Of a stretch of DNA of 64,000 nt, positions 11,901 through 21,944 are shown one piece after another. The notes under the pieces were generated by a model that did not search any database, had not been told where the DNA came from, and saw only the letters and a program-made list of their open reading frames with translations. Source of the stretch: Chrysopilus asiliformis (lineage: Eukaryota > Arthropoda > Insecta > Diptera > Rhagionidae); the NCBI GenBank assembly GCA_964034945.1, contig OZ035960.1:85498148-85562147 (forward strand), written 5' to 3'. The position numbers were made by a program, and so were the translations under genes. Position 1 is the first letter of the stretch. Each line of letters starts with the position of its first letter.

Positions 11901-12120
11901 AAAAAAGCTTTTATTAAAAAAGAATGCACTAAAAAGAAAAAAATAATTTTCTGGACGCTGTGTATCACAAATATAAAAGCTTTTTAAAAGCGAGATAAAT
12001 TTTTATTTTATTGTTTTATGCTTTATCTCGCTTTTTAAAAGCTTTTATATTTGTGATACACAGCGTCCAGAAAATTATTTTTTTCTTTTTAGTGCATTCT
12101 TTTTTAATAAAAGCTTTTTT
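11901..12120. repeat. perfect 99-bp inverted repeat with 22-bp spacer
   Basis: Bases 11901-11999 are the exact inverse of 12022-12120 as far as I can read, including TGGACGCTGTGTATCAC and its mirror GTGATACACAGCGTCCA. The spacer is 12000-12021. A diverged copy of the same hairpin lies at about 22680-22885. Both are followed by the ~121-bp minisatellite and a GACA-type tract, so the hairpin is one end of a composite repeat family. Confidence 0.9.
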
Positions 12121-12184
12121 TAAAAAAAAATTTTTTTATTTTTTTTATTTTGTTCTTTTTAGTCTTCGAATATATATCCTTACA

Positions 12185-12570
12185 TTTGAGATGTCCTTAC
12201 AGACTTTTTAACTTGAGAATCGTATTCAGCGAACCCCAAAACCCGCAGAATATATTTTTTCCCGGAACAATTGAGAAAAAGGATAATCACGTTATCCTTA
12301 CAGGACCTTCCGTTATCCATACAGACTTTTTAATGACAGATTCGGATTCAGCGACACCAAAAACCCCCAGAATAGATTTTTTTCCGGAAAATTTGGAGAA
12401 AAGGATAATCACGTTATCCTTACAGGACCTTCCGTTATCCTTACTGATTTTTTAATGGCAGATTCGGATTTAGCGACCTCAAAAACCCCCAGAATAGATT
12501 TTTTCCGGAAAATTTGGAGAAAAGGATAATCACGTTATCCTTACAGGACCTTCCGTTATCCTTACAAGGA
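12185..12570. repeat. ~121-bp minisatellite, three units
   Basis: The block GGATAATCACGTTATCCTTA recurs at 12281, 12402 and 12523, a period of 121 bp. Units carry 'CAGATTCGGATTCAGCGA' and 'CCCCCAGAATAGATTTT'. The core GATAATCACGTTATC is itself a near-palindrome. The array reads open in short frames, but these have no start context and shift between units, so I do not call a gene. Confidence 0.85.
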
Positions 12571-12760
12571 CGAAGTAGTGAAAATATTGTATTGTCATCA
12601 GACTTATATAAGTGTGCAAAATTTCAAGTCAATCGGACAAGTGGAAGTGGGTCAAAATTGGGTTGCAAGATTTGATCTGCCAGACAAACAGACAGACAAA
12701 CAGACAGACACGAAGGCAAGCTAAATAAAAGCTTTTAAAAATAGGCTTGTTTTATACTTG
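12571..12760. repeat. 3' part of the hairpin/minisatellite family with CAGACA tract
   Basis: A shared tail (AAGGACGAAGTAGTG, TTGCAAGATTTG, then CAGACAGACA repeats and AATAAAAGCTTTT) follows the minisatellite both here and at 23583-23745. AAGCTTTTA also lies in the hairpin arm, so the family may have related ends. Confidence 0.6.
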
Positions 12761-12771
12761 TATAATTATAC

Positions 12772-13200
12772 AGGGTGTTTCAATGGCTCGAACCGATGTT
12801 AACAGAAAATAAGGCAATGTTATTTGTTAAATTTTTTTGGTTTCTTTATTGAATTATGTTATTTAGCATATGGGAATTATGTGTAAAAAAATAATGTCGC
12901 TCAAATGTTCGCCATGGCTTCGGCGGCACAACTCCACTTGATGGTCAAAATTTTAGATGACATCTCTAGATGTTGTTAGCTTGTTGGCATAGACCTTTTT
13001 CATGAGATAACCCCAAATAAAGAAGTAAAGATGGCGTGAAATCGCACGATCTTGGTGGTGAAATGCGCCAAATGCATTTTTATTTGAACGCCCATTTTCG
13101 TAATAGGTATCAATAACTTTAACACGTTGTTCGATTGTCAATTTTTCCAAGGTTGAAATTGCCACAGACTGAACTTGCCAGATGTCAAAGATCATTGGAC
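12772..13200 (-). pseudogene. deleted D41D (rosa-type) mariner transposase
   Basis: On the minus strand an N-terminal piece (LEKLTIEQRVKVIDTYYENG, about 13100-13170) matches the first helix-turn-helix of mariner transposases. After a large internal deletion it is followed by SRHLYFFIWGYLMKKVYANK, the segment just behind the third catalytic Asp. The whole catalytic core is lost. The left end TA-CAGGGTGTTTCAATGG (about 12770) has the form of a Tc1/mariner terminus next to a TA. No matching right terminus is visible, so the copy is truncated at its 5' side. It is related to, but not identical with, the copy at 36227-36852. Confidence 0.7.
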
Positions 13201-13376
13201 GTTTAAGCCTCAGTCACATTTAACAACTGTCCAAGTTGTTCGCTTAAAACTTAAAAACCACTGAACCGATTTGGATGAAACCTTCAGGGGAGCTTACTAG
13301 TGTAAATAATCTGGTTTAAGCCTACATTTCAACCTAAAGTTCCCCGTCCTTCTTACCAGTTTCCTCAATTAATGTA

Positions 13377-13767
13377 CAGTATCGGACAAAAGAAATTGAA
13401 TTTTTTGGTTTAAGGCTAACTTTTTAGGAGGGTTATGAATTGGCAAACGGTATTCAGAAAAGTTGTTGCACACTTTTTAGTTGTTTCTACACGATATTGA
13501 AAAAAGAAGTATATTTAATGTAAAAAACATATAATTTGTTACCTTTAAACGAATAAATATATCAAATTCAATTACTGTTGTCGTTCCTAATTTCGTTTTT
13601 GTTAAAAAAAAAAACAATTAAAGACCCGATATTATAACGGTACTTTGATATATTCAGAGAACCCTCAACACGTGCAACAACTTTTCTGAATACCGTTTGT
13701 CAATTCATTACCCCCCTAAAAAGTTAGCTTTAAAACAAAACAATTCAATTTCTTTTGTCCGATACTG
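13377..13767. mobile_element. Tc1/mariner-type MITE with ~100-bp TIRs
   Basis: The 391-bp element starts CAGTATCGGACAAAAGAAAT and ends with its inverse. TIR similarity extends about 105 bp, through CTAACTTTTTAGG and CAAACGGTATTCAGAAAAG. TA flanks both ends (13375-13376 and 13768-13769). It has no coding capacity. Confidence 0.9.
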
Positions 13768-13789
13768 TATATTACGGTGAGGGCCGTTA

Positions 13790-14240
13790 GTTTTAGTTTA
13801 TATTAAAATACGAATTTTTATTTCACGAAATCTGAAATATCTCGATTTTTGATAGGATTTTAATGTTTTTTTTCCTTTTCGAAAAACCGATAGTTTGCAA
13901 GCAATTCGCAAAAATCGATTTTTTTACTTTTTAATGAAAATATCTTAATAACGATAAAAGTTAACGTATAATTGAGAAAGAAAGTGGAGAAGGATTTTCT
14001 CATTAATTCATCCCATACTTTCAACCGGCCAAAAACCATTATTTTTCGAGATAATCGCAAAAAATTAATTTTCAGGAAATAACGGTATATCTCGATAACG
14101 GCTTGAGATACGCAGTTCTAGTAAAAGGCAATAATGTAGGAAATTTCATTGTAACATATAAGACTATTGAAAAAAGCGTAGTTTCGGAGTAAATCGCGGA
14201 AAACAAAAGCAGCCCGAAATGGCTTTAAAACTCTTCACTA
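13790..14240. repeat. dispersed repeat shared with 18240-18560
   Basis: This stretch and 18240-18560 share diverged blocks such as TTTTCGAGATAWTCGCAAAAAA, an 'ATAACGG...TTCT.GTAAAAG' segment and TAGTTTCGGARTAAATCGC. No termini could be defined. It has only short open frames. Confidence 0.55.
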
Positions 14241-14880
14241 GCGTAACATTTTGATTTTTTTTTTTAATTTTTTGAAAAACGATTTATTTTTTTTATACCA
14301 CACCCCCATTTGCGAAAGTTCAACCTATTGGTGATGTTATCAATAACCTCTCTGACAAATATTATGTCTCAATGTTGACTAGAAGTGCGCCAGAACTTTT
14401 GAGTTATGAATGTGTTACAAAAGGGTTAAAATTTCTATGTTTTTACTTTGAACTTTCTTTTTATGTTTTTTGGAGTTTTCTTTTGTTATATTATTCTGAA
14501 CGCCTCTGCAAAATTTCGAAGCATTTGGACAATTGAAAAGTTTTTTATAACTATTTTTATATTTTGCCCGCTCACATCCTCTCTTTGGTTCCCATAGTGA
14601 GAAAGTTCCAGATTTTGGTTTTTTTTCCTTATATTACACTCTCGAAAAAATCCGGGGACGAATTAACACCGCCTCAAAACATAGCTAAAAGTAAGCACCT
14701 CGCAGTGTTATTCAGAAAAAATGTAACACCGTAGCGCGGAGTTATTTTCACATTTTTATTTTACGGAGCTAAATATTCATTTTAACGCCGTTTTGACCTC
14801 AATTTTGAATTAACTCCGAAAAGGAGTCAAAAATTCACTCCAACTCCTTTTGGGAGTTATTTTCATTGTAAAGGGTGTTC
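14241..14880. other. repeat-like, no gene recognised
   Basis: The stretch from about 14638 (CACTCTCGAAAAAAT) to 14880 (GTAAAGGGTGT) holds short internal repeats of AACACCG and AACTCC type. Its ends vaguely resemble the CACTCAGAAAAAT MITE at 6407. I could not establish a TIR pair. Confidence 0.3.
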
Positions 14881-14904
14881 ACGTTTAGACGAGGCTTACC
14901 AATT

Positions 14905-14985
14905 GGCTTCAACATCCTATTGGGAAGGCAAATGGTTTACGATTCGAGAGGTCCCATGTTCGAGTCCCGGCAGAGACATGCAAGA
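14905..14985 (+). repeat. tRNA-like pol III B-box, possible SINE remnant
   Basis: GTTCGAGTCCCGGCAG at about 14957 matches the pol III box B consensus (GGTTCGANTCC) and is preceded by GAGGTCCCAT, as in many tRNA-derived SINE heads. An A-box-like TTGGCTTCAACATCC lies roughly 50 bp upstream. I cannot fold a full cloverleaf, so a functional tRNA is unlikely. Confidence 0.35.
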
Positions 14986-15088
14986 AAAGTTGTTAACAGT
15001 CAATATTAACTTTGACCTCAAAACATCTCAAATGCTTGCAAAAAAAAAGAAATGCTTGCAAAAAAAGAGGCCATCTAGTAAGTTGGTT

Positions 15089-15327
15089 TAACCCTAATCC
15101 GCCCACCCGGTGACTTTGAGTCACCGTTGCAGTTTTGAGAGTGACTGTTACGAATGTTAAAAAAGTTATTGCATTCATGCTCCTTGACTTTGTTTTTTTA
15201 AACCAATACTATTTAAAAACGAAAAAGAAATTAAAATTTTTTTACCACAACAATAATATTTCGCTTTTATGAAATTTACCCCTAATCCACTCAGGCGGTG
15301 ACTTACAGTCACCGTAACGGTTTTACC
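15089..15327. repeat. paired direct repeats with CGGTGACTTTGAGTCACCG hairpin
   Basis: Two diverged copies of a ~50-bp unit (15089-15141 and 15278-15327) start AACCCTAATCC or ACCCCTAATCC. Each carries a stem-loop with arms CGGTGACT and AGTCACCG, and each ends in a CGGTTTT- or CAGTTTT-like block. The first copy follows TTAA, which recalls a piggyBac-like terminus. Their direct orientation argues against them being a TIR pair. Confidence 0.65.
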
Positions 15328-15329
15328 AG

Positions 15330-17100
15330 CAAAAAAATGTTATTTTGGTATCACTTTGCTTCTGTTTCGCAAAATATCGGAGCGTAGTAGGGGATAATAA
15401 CTGTAGAACTTCCCAAAAGACAAAACGTTGCTTCCTGTGTCTCCATTCCTAAGGTCGCGCTTCGAAGCAAATATGTGCAAATGCAAAAACCTGGGTTGCA
15501 ATATATGTATATGGGATCACAAAATGGTTGTTGCAGCAACATAGCAACATTGCTGCAACTGTAAAGAAACCATTTTTGGCCAGGTTACCGCGAAATTTTT
15601 TTGTGACGGAGTTTTACGGATGGCGGCAGATCAAGTGTGACGTAAATGTAAACATGTATTTAAAGTATACATCAGAAAACGCAGTAAGTATGATTGCCTC
15701 GGTCCAAAGTCGACTCTTTATACTTGTATCCCATAGAATTACACTGTTGTACTAAACTAGATTAGCAAAAAAAAATTATTCAAGTATCCAAAAGATCAGT
15801 AGTTCAAAAATAACAAGAAAAAGGTTAAGAGGGAAGAAAAATGTGTTGTGGAAGTGAAATCGACATTCGACTCTATCAAAAACAAAATATATTTTTGACT
15901 AATTCAAAATTCTTCCCAAAAACTTTAAGACACAAAATTCCAATATAATTTCCGTCGGATGGATTTATTTTTTCCAATCTAAATTTACAATTAGTATACA
16001 TAACCCTTTAAAGTTTTCAATTAGAGATTTAACATTTCTAATTGGATAAAAAGTTTATGTACAAAAGTGGCATTAAATAGTAATGGAAGAGTGTGGTTAA
16101 AGACTAAACTCTTCTAATGGAAATTTGAATTCTTATGGAATTTTGAAACTTTAAAGCTCAATTTTCTAATGAGCCATTTCCATTACCTTTCCAATTATCT
16201 TGAATAAACAGATAACACAATTTCAATTTTCTTTATCTAAAATTCATTTTTTTACCTGGTCTTGTGCTTTTATTTAATTTATGCTTTTGACCTCTTTTTA
16301 AATAATTAAAACTCGAGAAAAGTTTTCTCAACATATCAAGAAGAAGCGAAAAAGTTGGAGGCAAACAAACACAGGCAGATAAAATGTCCCATTTAGCCTT
16401 AAAATTTAAAGAGCAAAGCAATTCCGTGTACCTTTATAAGTATGAGAATGTATATTTGGGCGAAAAACAACATAGATTCATTGAGATTGCAAAATATAAC
16501 TTGACTCCGGCTATTGTATGAGCTTAAGTGTAATTACGTACTGAGCATTAAAGTTTGCACTCTCTATACTTTTGTAATTAGGTTCTGAAGTCTAAAAGTA
16601 CTTATAATATATCCAACGACATTAGTGCCAACAATGTAGCAAGTGTCACGTCTTTCGGCTTATTATGTAGATAATTCCTTTCAAGTAATTGGAACAATAA
16701 ACGAAATTATAGTCGCAAAAATAAATTACTTGGCAAAATCTGTTCGTACAATTCGCATTTGAAAATATACAAATCAAACGGATATCAAATAAAATCGAAT
16801 TGCATATGAATATTACAGATTTCTTAGAATTATTCCAACAAGGGAACTGACCCAGGTGACACTCCGGTTTTCTATTGAAACCTGTTTTGTGATTAAAATT
16901 GACAGTTTCTGGGTTAATCCTGTCAAGTGAATAAGAAAAAGAAAACTTGTCTAGGATTTCTCTCACTTTTTGTTCACCTAATGTGTAAAAATGCAAAATA
17001 TTTATTTAGTTGGGTTTTAGAGTTACAGCACTCTGAAATCCTTTGAAAATCGTAATTTTCTGATAAAGTACATAACTCAGGCTAGGAATGAAATCTGATG
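15330..17100. other. no recognisable gene
   Basis: AT-rich stretch. A short inverted repeat TTGACAGTTTCTGGG...CCTGTCAA lies near 16900-16930. There are no coding or RNA motifs that I can support. Confidence 0.4.
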
Positions 17101-17664
17101 TTAACCCCCGTGGCACACTTCAGCTAAGCTATGTGAGCGAGGCTAGCTATAGTTACATAGCTTAGCTGGGTTAGCTCACCGTTACACACTTGAGCTAAGC
17201 TACGCGGCGATATTTTCGGTAAATATATGCATTTTTCCACTTTATCTGCAGCTATTTTTAGATATAAATTATTTAACGCGATTGAAAATATTCCGCAAAA
17301 GAATTCAATTTTCACGTTTTCCAGTCCAAATGCAATTGGCACTTACACATTTATGTCCACAAAATACTACACTTTTGAAAACACCGATTCTACACTGTAA
17401 AACGCCGAAAGTATGTATATGTGAGTGTCAGCGATGCCAGCGAAGTCGTTCGCGTAGTTGAGGTCTGAACCAGTGTTGCCAGACGCTCGATGCAAAATTT
17501 ACCACGAGATTTGCCTGAATTTCCCTTTTTTCCCACAGAATAGTCGATTTTTACCTCTTTTTTTCCCACGGAACAAAACGTTGACAAAACCCTAAGACCT
17601 ACCTAAATTACCACGTAAATTGTACAACAAACATAAATTGAAAGCACAAAATGTATATACAGTG

Positions 17665-17729
17665 TCCTGCAGCAACGGGTACAAACGATCAGGTATCATA
17701 CCTGGGCGTTTGTGTCCGTTGCTACAGGA
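17665..17729 (+). repeat. 65-nt near-perfect hairpin
   Basis: The arms TCCTGCAGCAACGGGTACAA and its inverse ending GTTGCTACAGGA pair with one mismatch and two G-U positions. The loop itself pairs through CAGGTA-TCA-TACCTG, so nearly the whole 65 nt folds. It could be a tiny MITE or, if transcribed, a microRNA-like precursor. There is no evidence for expression. Confidence 0.7.
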
Positions 17730-18047
17730 GTCCCACTAGACCCCCAATGTTGAAAACGATGCGTTTAGGTAGGTACACAAAAACACAAAAAATGGGAAAG
17801 TACAAATGTTTTGTTTAACTTAAAATAGCTTCGATATTTTGTCTGCAAAATATGTTATATAAATAATTATGATATCAATAATTGACTAAACAAAGTTCTC
17901 ACCAAATCGCGGCAGTTTCGTCAATGCAAAATCCAATCAGCATGGCCGGAAAAATTTGAAACAGCAAATGACATTGCAGTCCAAAGAAATGCAAAAAAAA
18001 AAGATCGTAAGTCAGAGTAAATTTTACCCTGGAGTATGTCATACAAT

Positions 18048-18799
18048 TAGGGATGCAACATCGTTCATAAAACCTCGATATATCGAAAATCGATGTTTTT
18101 TTTAAGGCGACATCGATGTCAAAAAACATCGTCCTGAAAACATGTTTTTCCGATGTTTTGAAAAAGTTAAATTTAATAAATAATTTAGCCACCTGGCGGA
18201 TGCTCTACTGTGGGTGGAGTAGAATTAACACGGTTTTAATTCTTCTTATACGTTGAACGACCAAAAACCCGTTAGTTTTCGAGATATTCGCAAAAAACTA
18301 ATTTTTTTGAAATACCGGCATATCTTCATAACGGAGTTCTCGTAAAAGACATAAATGTAGCAAATTTTATTGTTTCCAAGTTTTGTAATACATAAGACTA
18401 CTGGAAAATGGTTAGTTTCGGAATAAATCGCAAAAAACCGCATAGTTTTTAAAAAGCCGCCGTTTTGGTTACTTCCGGTTAACGGATTTCCACATCAGGA
18501 CCAAACTTCTCTGTAAAATTTCATGGCTAGCTCTGGTATTTTTTGCAAAATCTTGTAGAAAGATGAAACCGAAAATTGATATCAAAGAAAATTTGAAACA
18601 AATCTTTAAGTCGAGTGGCTATATTAAATCAGCTAAAATTAGTTTCTCTACTAATTTTATGAAGAGTAATGTTCTAACATCGTGGATAACAACATCGATA
18701 CCTCGATATATCGGCCTGTTCAACATCGAGGTTAAAACTCGATATTTTTCAACGATACCTCGATGTTTTGCAAACATCGAGGTATCGTTGGCATCCCTA
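18048..18799. mobile_element. hAT-like element with CATCGATG-rich ends
   Basis: The ends TAGGGATGCAACATCG and, inverted, TAGGGATGCCAACGATACC face each other across 750 bp. Arms carry many CGATGTTTT and CCTCGATATATCG units. A perfect palindrome with 18-bp arms lies at 18751-18789 (arm core CGATACCTCGATGTTT, loop TGC). The flanking octamers (CATACAAT and TACGTAAT) match at only half their positions, so the target duplication is decayed or absent. Confidence 0.65.
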
Positions 18800-19221
18800 T
18801 ACGTAATATTGAATGTGGCGCTGCTGCACATTTATTTTGAAAGTCATCAATATACCATCGTGGTCAACTTTTAAGGTTCTTAGATCGTTGCCACATTCAC
18901 ATTAATTTATAAAAAAAACGAGAAATTTTCGTAATTTGTCGCTAACACAAAATTTACCTTTTTTTTGTTCTGGAGAGCTCGTAAATTCCCTTTTTACCTT
19001 TCAGGTTGAGATTTACCATAAAGAGGTAAATTTACCACAATCTGGCATCACTGGTCTGAACTACGCGAGCGAGCTTAGTCCTTCTCGCCCATGACTAGGC
19101 GATGTAGTTCCATAGTTTCGCTGAAGTGTGCGGTGACCAATGTAAATGCTAAGGATTTTACTTTCAGCGAGAAACTTAGCTCACGTAGTTCAGCTCGCTT
19201 AGCTGAAGTGTGCGACGGGGG

Positions 19222-19580
19222 TAAATGCGTTTTCAAAATAATTTTATAAATTTTCATTTGATATATAATAACACATGTTTTGGACAGTTTTTAATTTCAA
19301 GGTCACCCCATATAATATTTGACCTTGAATATCTCAAAAATCCATATTTAAATTTTTTTTGGAAAAGTTTTATCTCTGTAAGTTTCATGATGGGATCATA
19401 TTCATTTTTTTTAAATATCCAAACGAATTTCCATACATGAGTCAAATTTGAAAGACACTTGACATGGATTCACCCTTCTGCGCAAACACAGACTGAAAAA
19501 GTATTAATAAACACAAGAAAAAAAGCATTAATGAAAACAATAAAACACCATTGAGAATTTAAGTATCGTATGTCGGATTT
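19222..19580. other. no recognisable feature
   Basis: AT-rich spacer between two TIR elements. Confidence 0.4.
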
Positions 19581-19583
19581 TTG

Positions 19584-19968
19584 GCGCGGTATTACACATG
19601 GCAACTTTCGGGCTTACTTAAGCCGATTTTCGGGAGAAACGACTGCAGAGATGGAAGGGAAAAGTTGCCACTCGAAAACATGACTCATCGACAACTTTCT
19701 GCATACATGCAAAGCGTGTGAACTGATTTGGGAAAAGTAGTAGGGAGAAATCATTTTCTTTCTGACCGTCAGCAGGTAAAGATCTTGGGAAGTATATGAA
19801 GCAGCAGCAATTTCAATGGTCTGGCAACTGAAGCACAACTGATGTTGAGTCCACACACACACATGTAAACTTGTGTAGCATATGCAAACAGGATTGGCTT
19901 ATTTAAGCCAAATGTATATGCACATTGGCTTCTTGAAGCCCAAAAGTTGCCGAAGTGTAACACCGCGC
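19584..19968. mobile_element. 385-bp MITE, TSD TTG
   Basis: The ends GCGCGGTATTACACATGGC and, inverted, GCGCGGTGTTACACTTCGGC continue into GCAACTTTCGGGCTT-like blocks. TTG flanks both ends (19581-19583 and 19969-19971). Internal GGCTTA/TTAAGCC units repeat near both ends. It is non-coding. Confidence 0.8.
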
Positions 19969-19971
19969 TTG

Positions 19972-20559
19972 GGGTTTTGAGTTAGAACTAGTTCCTAAGA
20001 TTTTCAAGGTTGCTCTTTCATTTGGTCCAATGCGTTTTGGAACATAGTTTCCGAGATACAGAGCCATCGTTTTGTCGTATGTGGCCCTTTTGCACGAAAT
20101 TGGGAAAATAAATGTCGTCCAAAACGTTACATACCAAAAATTTGCAAAAAAATTCAAGAAAAATCGCTTTATTTTTAAATGTCGTATGTTGAACCAAACC
20201 AATTCCTTTAAAATTAACATTAGGAATTGATTCTAGAACCAAACCAGTTCCTCACAACGATTTACTCTTCAGTAGGATTCACGAATAGAACGAGTTGATT
20301 CAATTGACTTACAGGTATAGTATATACAGAAATTTATATCCTTCACGGTCCTCCTCCCTTGTACGCATCCTTCGCGGTCAAGTTTCTAACAGAGATTCAA
20401 TGTGTTGGTCTGATGAGGTTCAACGTTGAATTCTTGGAACCGAAACTTGATGTTTCCTATCAAAAAAAGGTTTCCTAAAAAATTCCCCAATATTTAACTC
20501 AAAAATTAATTTCATTATATTATTCAATTGTGGCCATGAGATATCTAGGCATTTGAATA
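19972..20559. other. no recognisable feature
   Basis: AT-rich sequence with open frames under about 105 codons and without any protein motif. Confidence 0.4.
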
Positions 20560-20621
20560 GAAATGGCTTCGATAGAAATGGCTTCGATAGAAATGGCTTC
20601 GATAGAAATGGCTTCGATAGA
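20560..20621. repeat. tandem 15-bp repeat, four units
   Basis: GAAATGGCTTCGATA is repeated four times without interruption. Because 15 is divisible by 3, the minus strand reads as a repeated SKPFL peptide. I see no gene around it. Confidence 0.95.
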
Positions 20622-21944
20622 AGCAAAATACTCCAATGACTTTTAAGCCTAGATTTTTATAGCAAAAATTTTCTGTGGCCAAAAACAACATTTATAGAAA
20701 ATGTTTAAAAAACGTTCCGATTGTATGGGGACGAAAGAGTGGCTCTAAAAGACAATGGCGACCAAATACTAAAGTTATTACATAGTAATTTGCTGTTTTC
20801 ATGGAAGTGAAGCATTTTAAAGCTGATGGTACAAAAACAACCAAAGGAGATTTTTACACTTTTCCAGCATTCAATAAATATCCAAATATGCATAAATCAA
20901 TATTACTTGAACTGTGAAACTTGGGAAAAAAATTTCCTACCATTAGTAAATGAAAACAGCTCGAAAATTTGCTTTCATTTAATAAATGGATAGAATACAC
21001 AGGTACCTAATAAAAAAAAATAAAAAATGGAATTTTCGAAAACGGTTCATAGTTTGTTAACAAAACTTTTGCTATGAAATATGTATGACTATGAAAAAAG
21101 TTAAAATTGAAGTTTGTTGGAAAAAAACAAATACTAACACAACCACTATTCAGGGCTAGAAACTAATGAAATGCTTAATGGAGCTGCACTCTGCTTTCGA
21201 AAAGTTGTAGCAACATAACAAACAAAACAGAGTTTTCCGTGATAAATTATCACCCTTTAGTTTTGCGGCTCTTTCGGTTAAAGAAAACATTTCGCATCTA
21301 TAGTTTTCATATCAAGCACAAAGTTTAGAGGTTCAACAGTAAATGTTTTGGCTCTTTTTGCTAAGTAGTTAAGTTGTCCTTTCCATTGTATACATTCCTA
21401 TCTGCACACAAATACTATGGATTTTTTTTTCAAGCCACATAAATTTAACTCTTGAAACTTTTAACAATATTTTTGTGATAATACAATATTAAACAGAAAA
21501 AAAAAATTATAATCTTTTCATTTTTTTAAGACTTGCGACGCTACAGGAAATCAAGTCCTGTGGCAATTTTCTGTAGTTATTACAGAAAGATATCTGTCCG
21601 ATGAGCCTACTGCAGGGAAAATCGATTCGCGACATTTTAAATTACAATTTTCCGCCTTTTGGGCAAGTTTTATTTTATTTGCGTACGTAATTTCCAACAC
21701 GGCAGAAAATAGCAGCACATCCAAGAAATGGGTGCAAATTTGATTTTCTGACGAAAGTGGCGCAAGGAATTGATATAAATGGAGAATGATTTTCTATTTT
21801 AATTTTTTATAAATTAGCTTTATTCAAGCTAAAGTATTATTAAATTCAAAACACATTATTAAATATTACATATCCGATTATTTTACAGATTTACCATTGA
21901 AATTAATCACTTTCTTTGCGATTATAACCAGAGCTTCGAACGGG
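20622..21944. other. no recognisable feature
   Basis: AT-rich sequence. I found no TIR pair or coding motif. Confidence 0.4.

Larger units (their letters stand above)
17471..19053. mobile_element. non-autonomous hAT, TSD GTCTGAAC
   Basis: The ends CAGTGTTGCCAGA and CAGTGATGCCAGA (inverted) are typical of hAT. The perfect 8-bp duplication GTCTGAAC flanks it at 17463-17470 and 19054-19061. Subterminal arms contain repeated GGTAAATTT/AAATTTACC units. The interior holds a small hairpin (17665-17729), part of a dispersed repeat (18240-18560) and a further hAT-like element (18048-18799). No transposase is left. Confidence 0.9.
17105..19221. mobile_element. TIR element (TAA duplication) hosting a hAT insertion
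   Basis: The ends CCCCCGTGGCACACTTCAGC and, inverted, CCCCCGTCGCACACTTCAGC are flanked by TAA on both sides (17102-17104 and 19222-19224). Repeated AGCTAAGC/CGAGCTTAG units crowd both subterminal regions. Without the 1.6-kb hAT inside it, the element is about 530 bp long and non-coding. The 3-bp TAA duplication suggests a PIF/Harbinger-type MITE. Confidence 0.8.

Noticed and set aside
12150..12455. 101-codon open frame across the minisatellite
   Set aside because: The frame follows the 121-bp units and is not kept at the homologous array near 23100, so it is not a gene.
14903..15091. tRNA gene at the GTTCGAGTCC box
   Set aside because: No full cloverleaf with acceptor and anticodon stems can be drawn, so it is kept only as a possible SINE remnant.
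16646..16996. 116-codon minus-strand open frame
   Set aside because: No recognisable motif, no codon pattern unlike the surroundings and no neighbouring element. Probably a chance frame.
20420..20626. Minus-strand open frame with repeated SKPFL residues
   Set aside because: It is simply the translation of the 15-bp tandem repeat. There is no start context or flanking coding signal.
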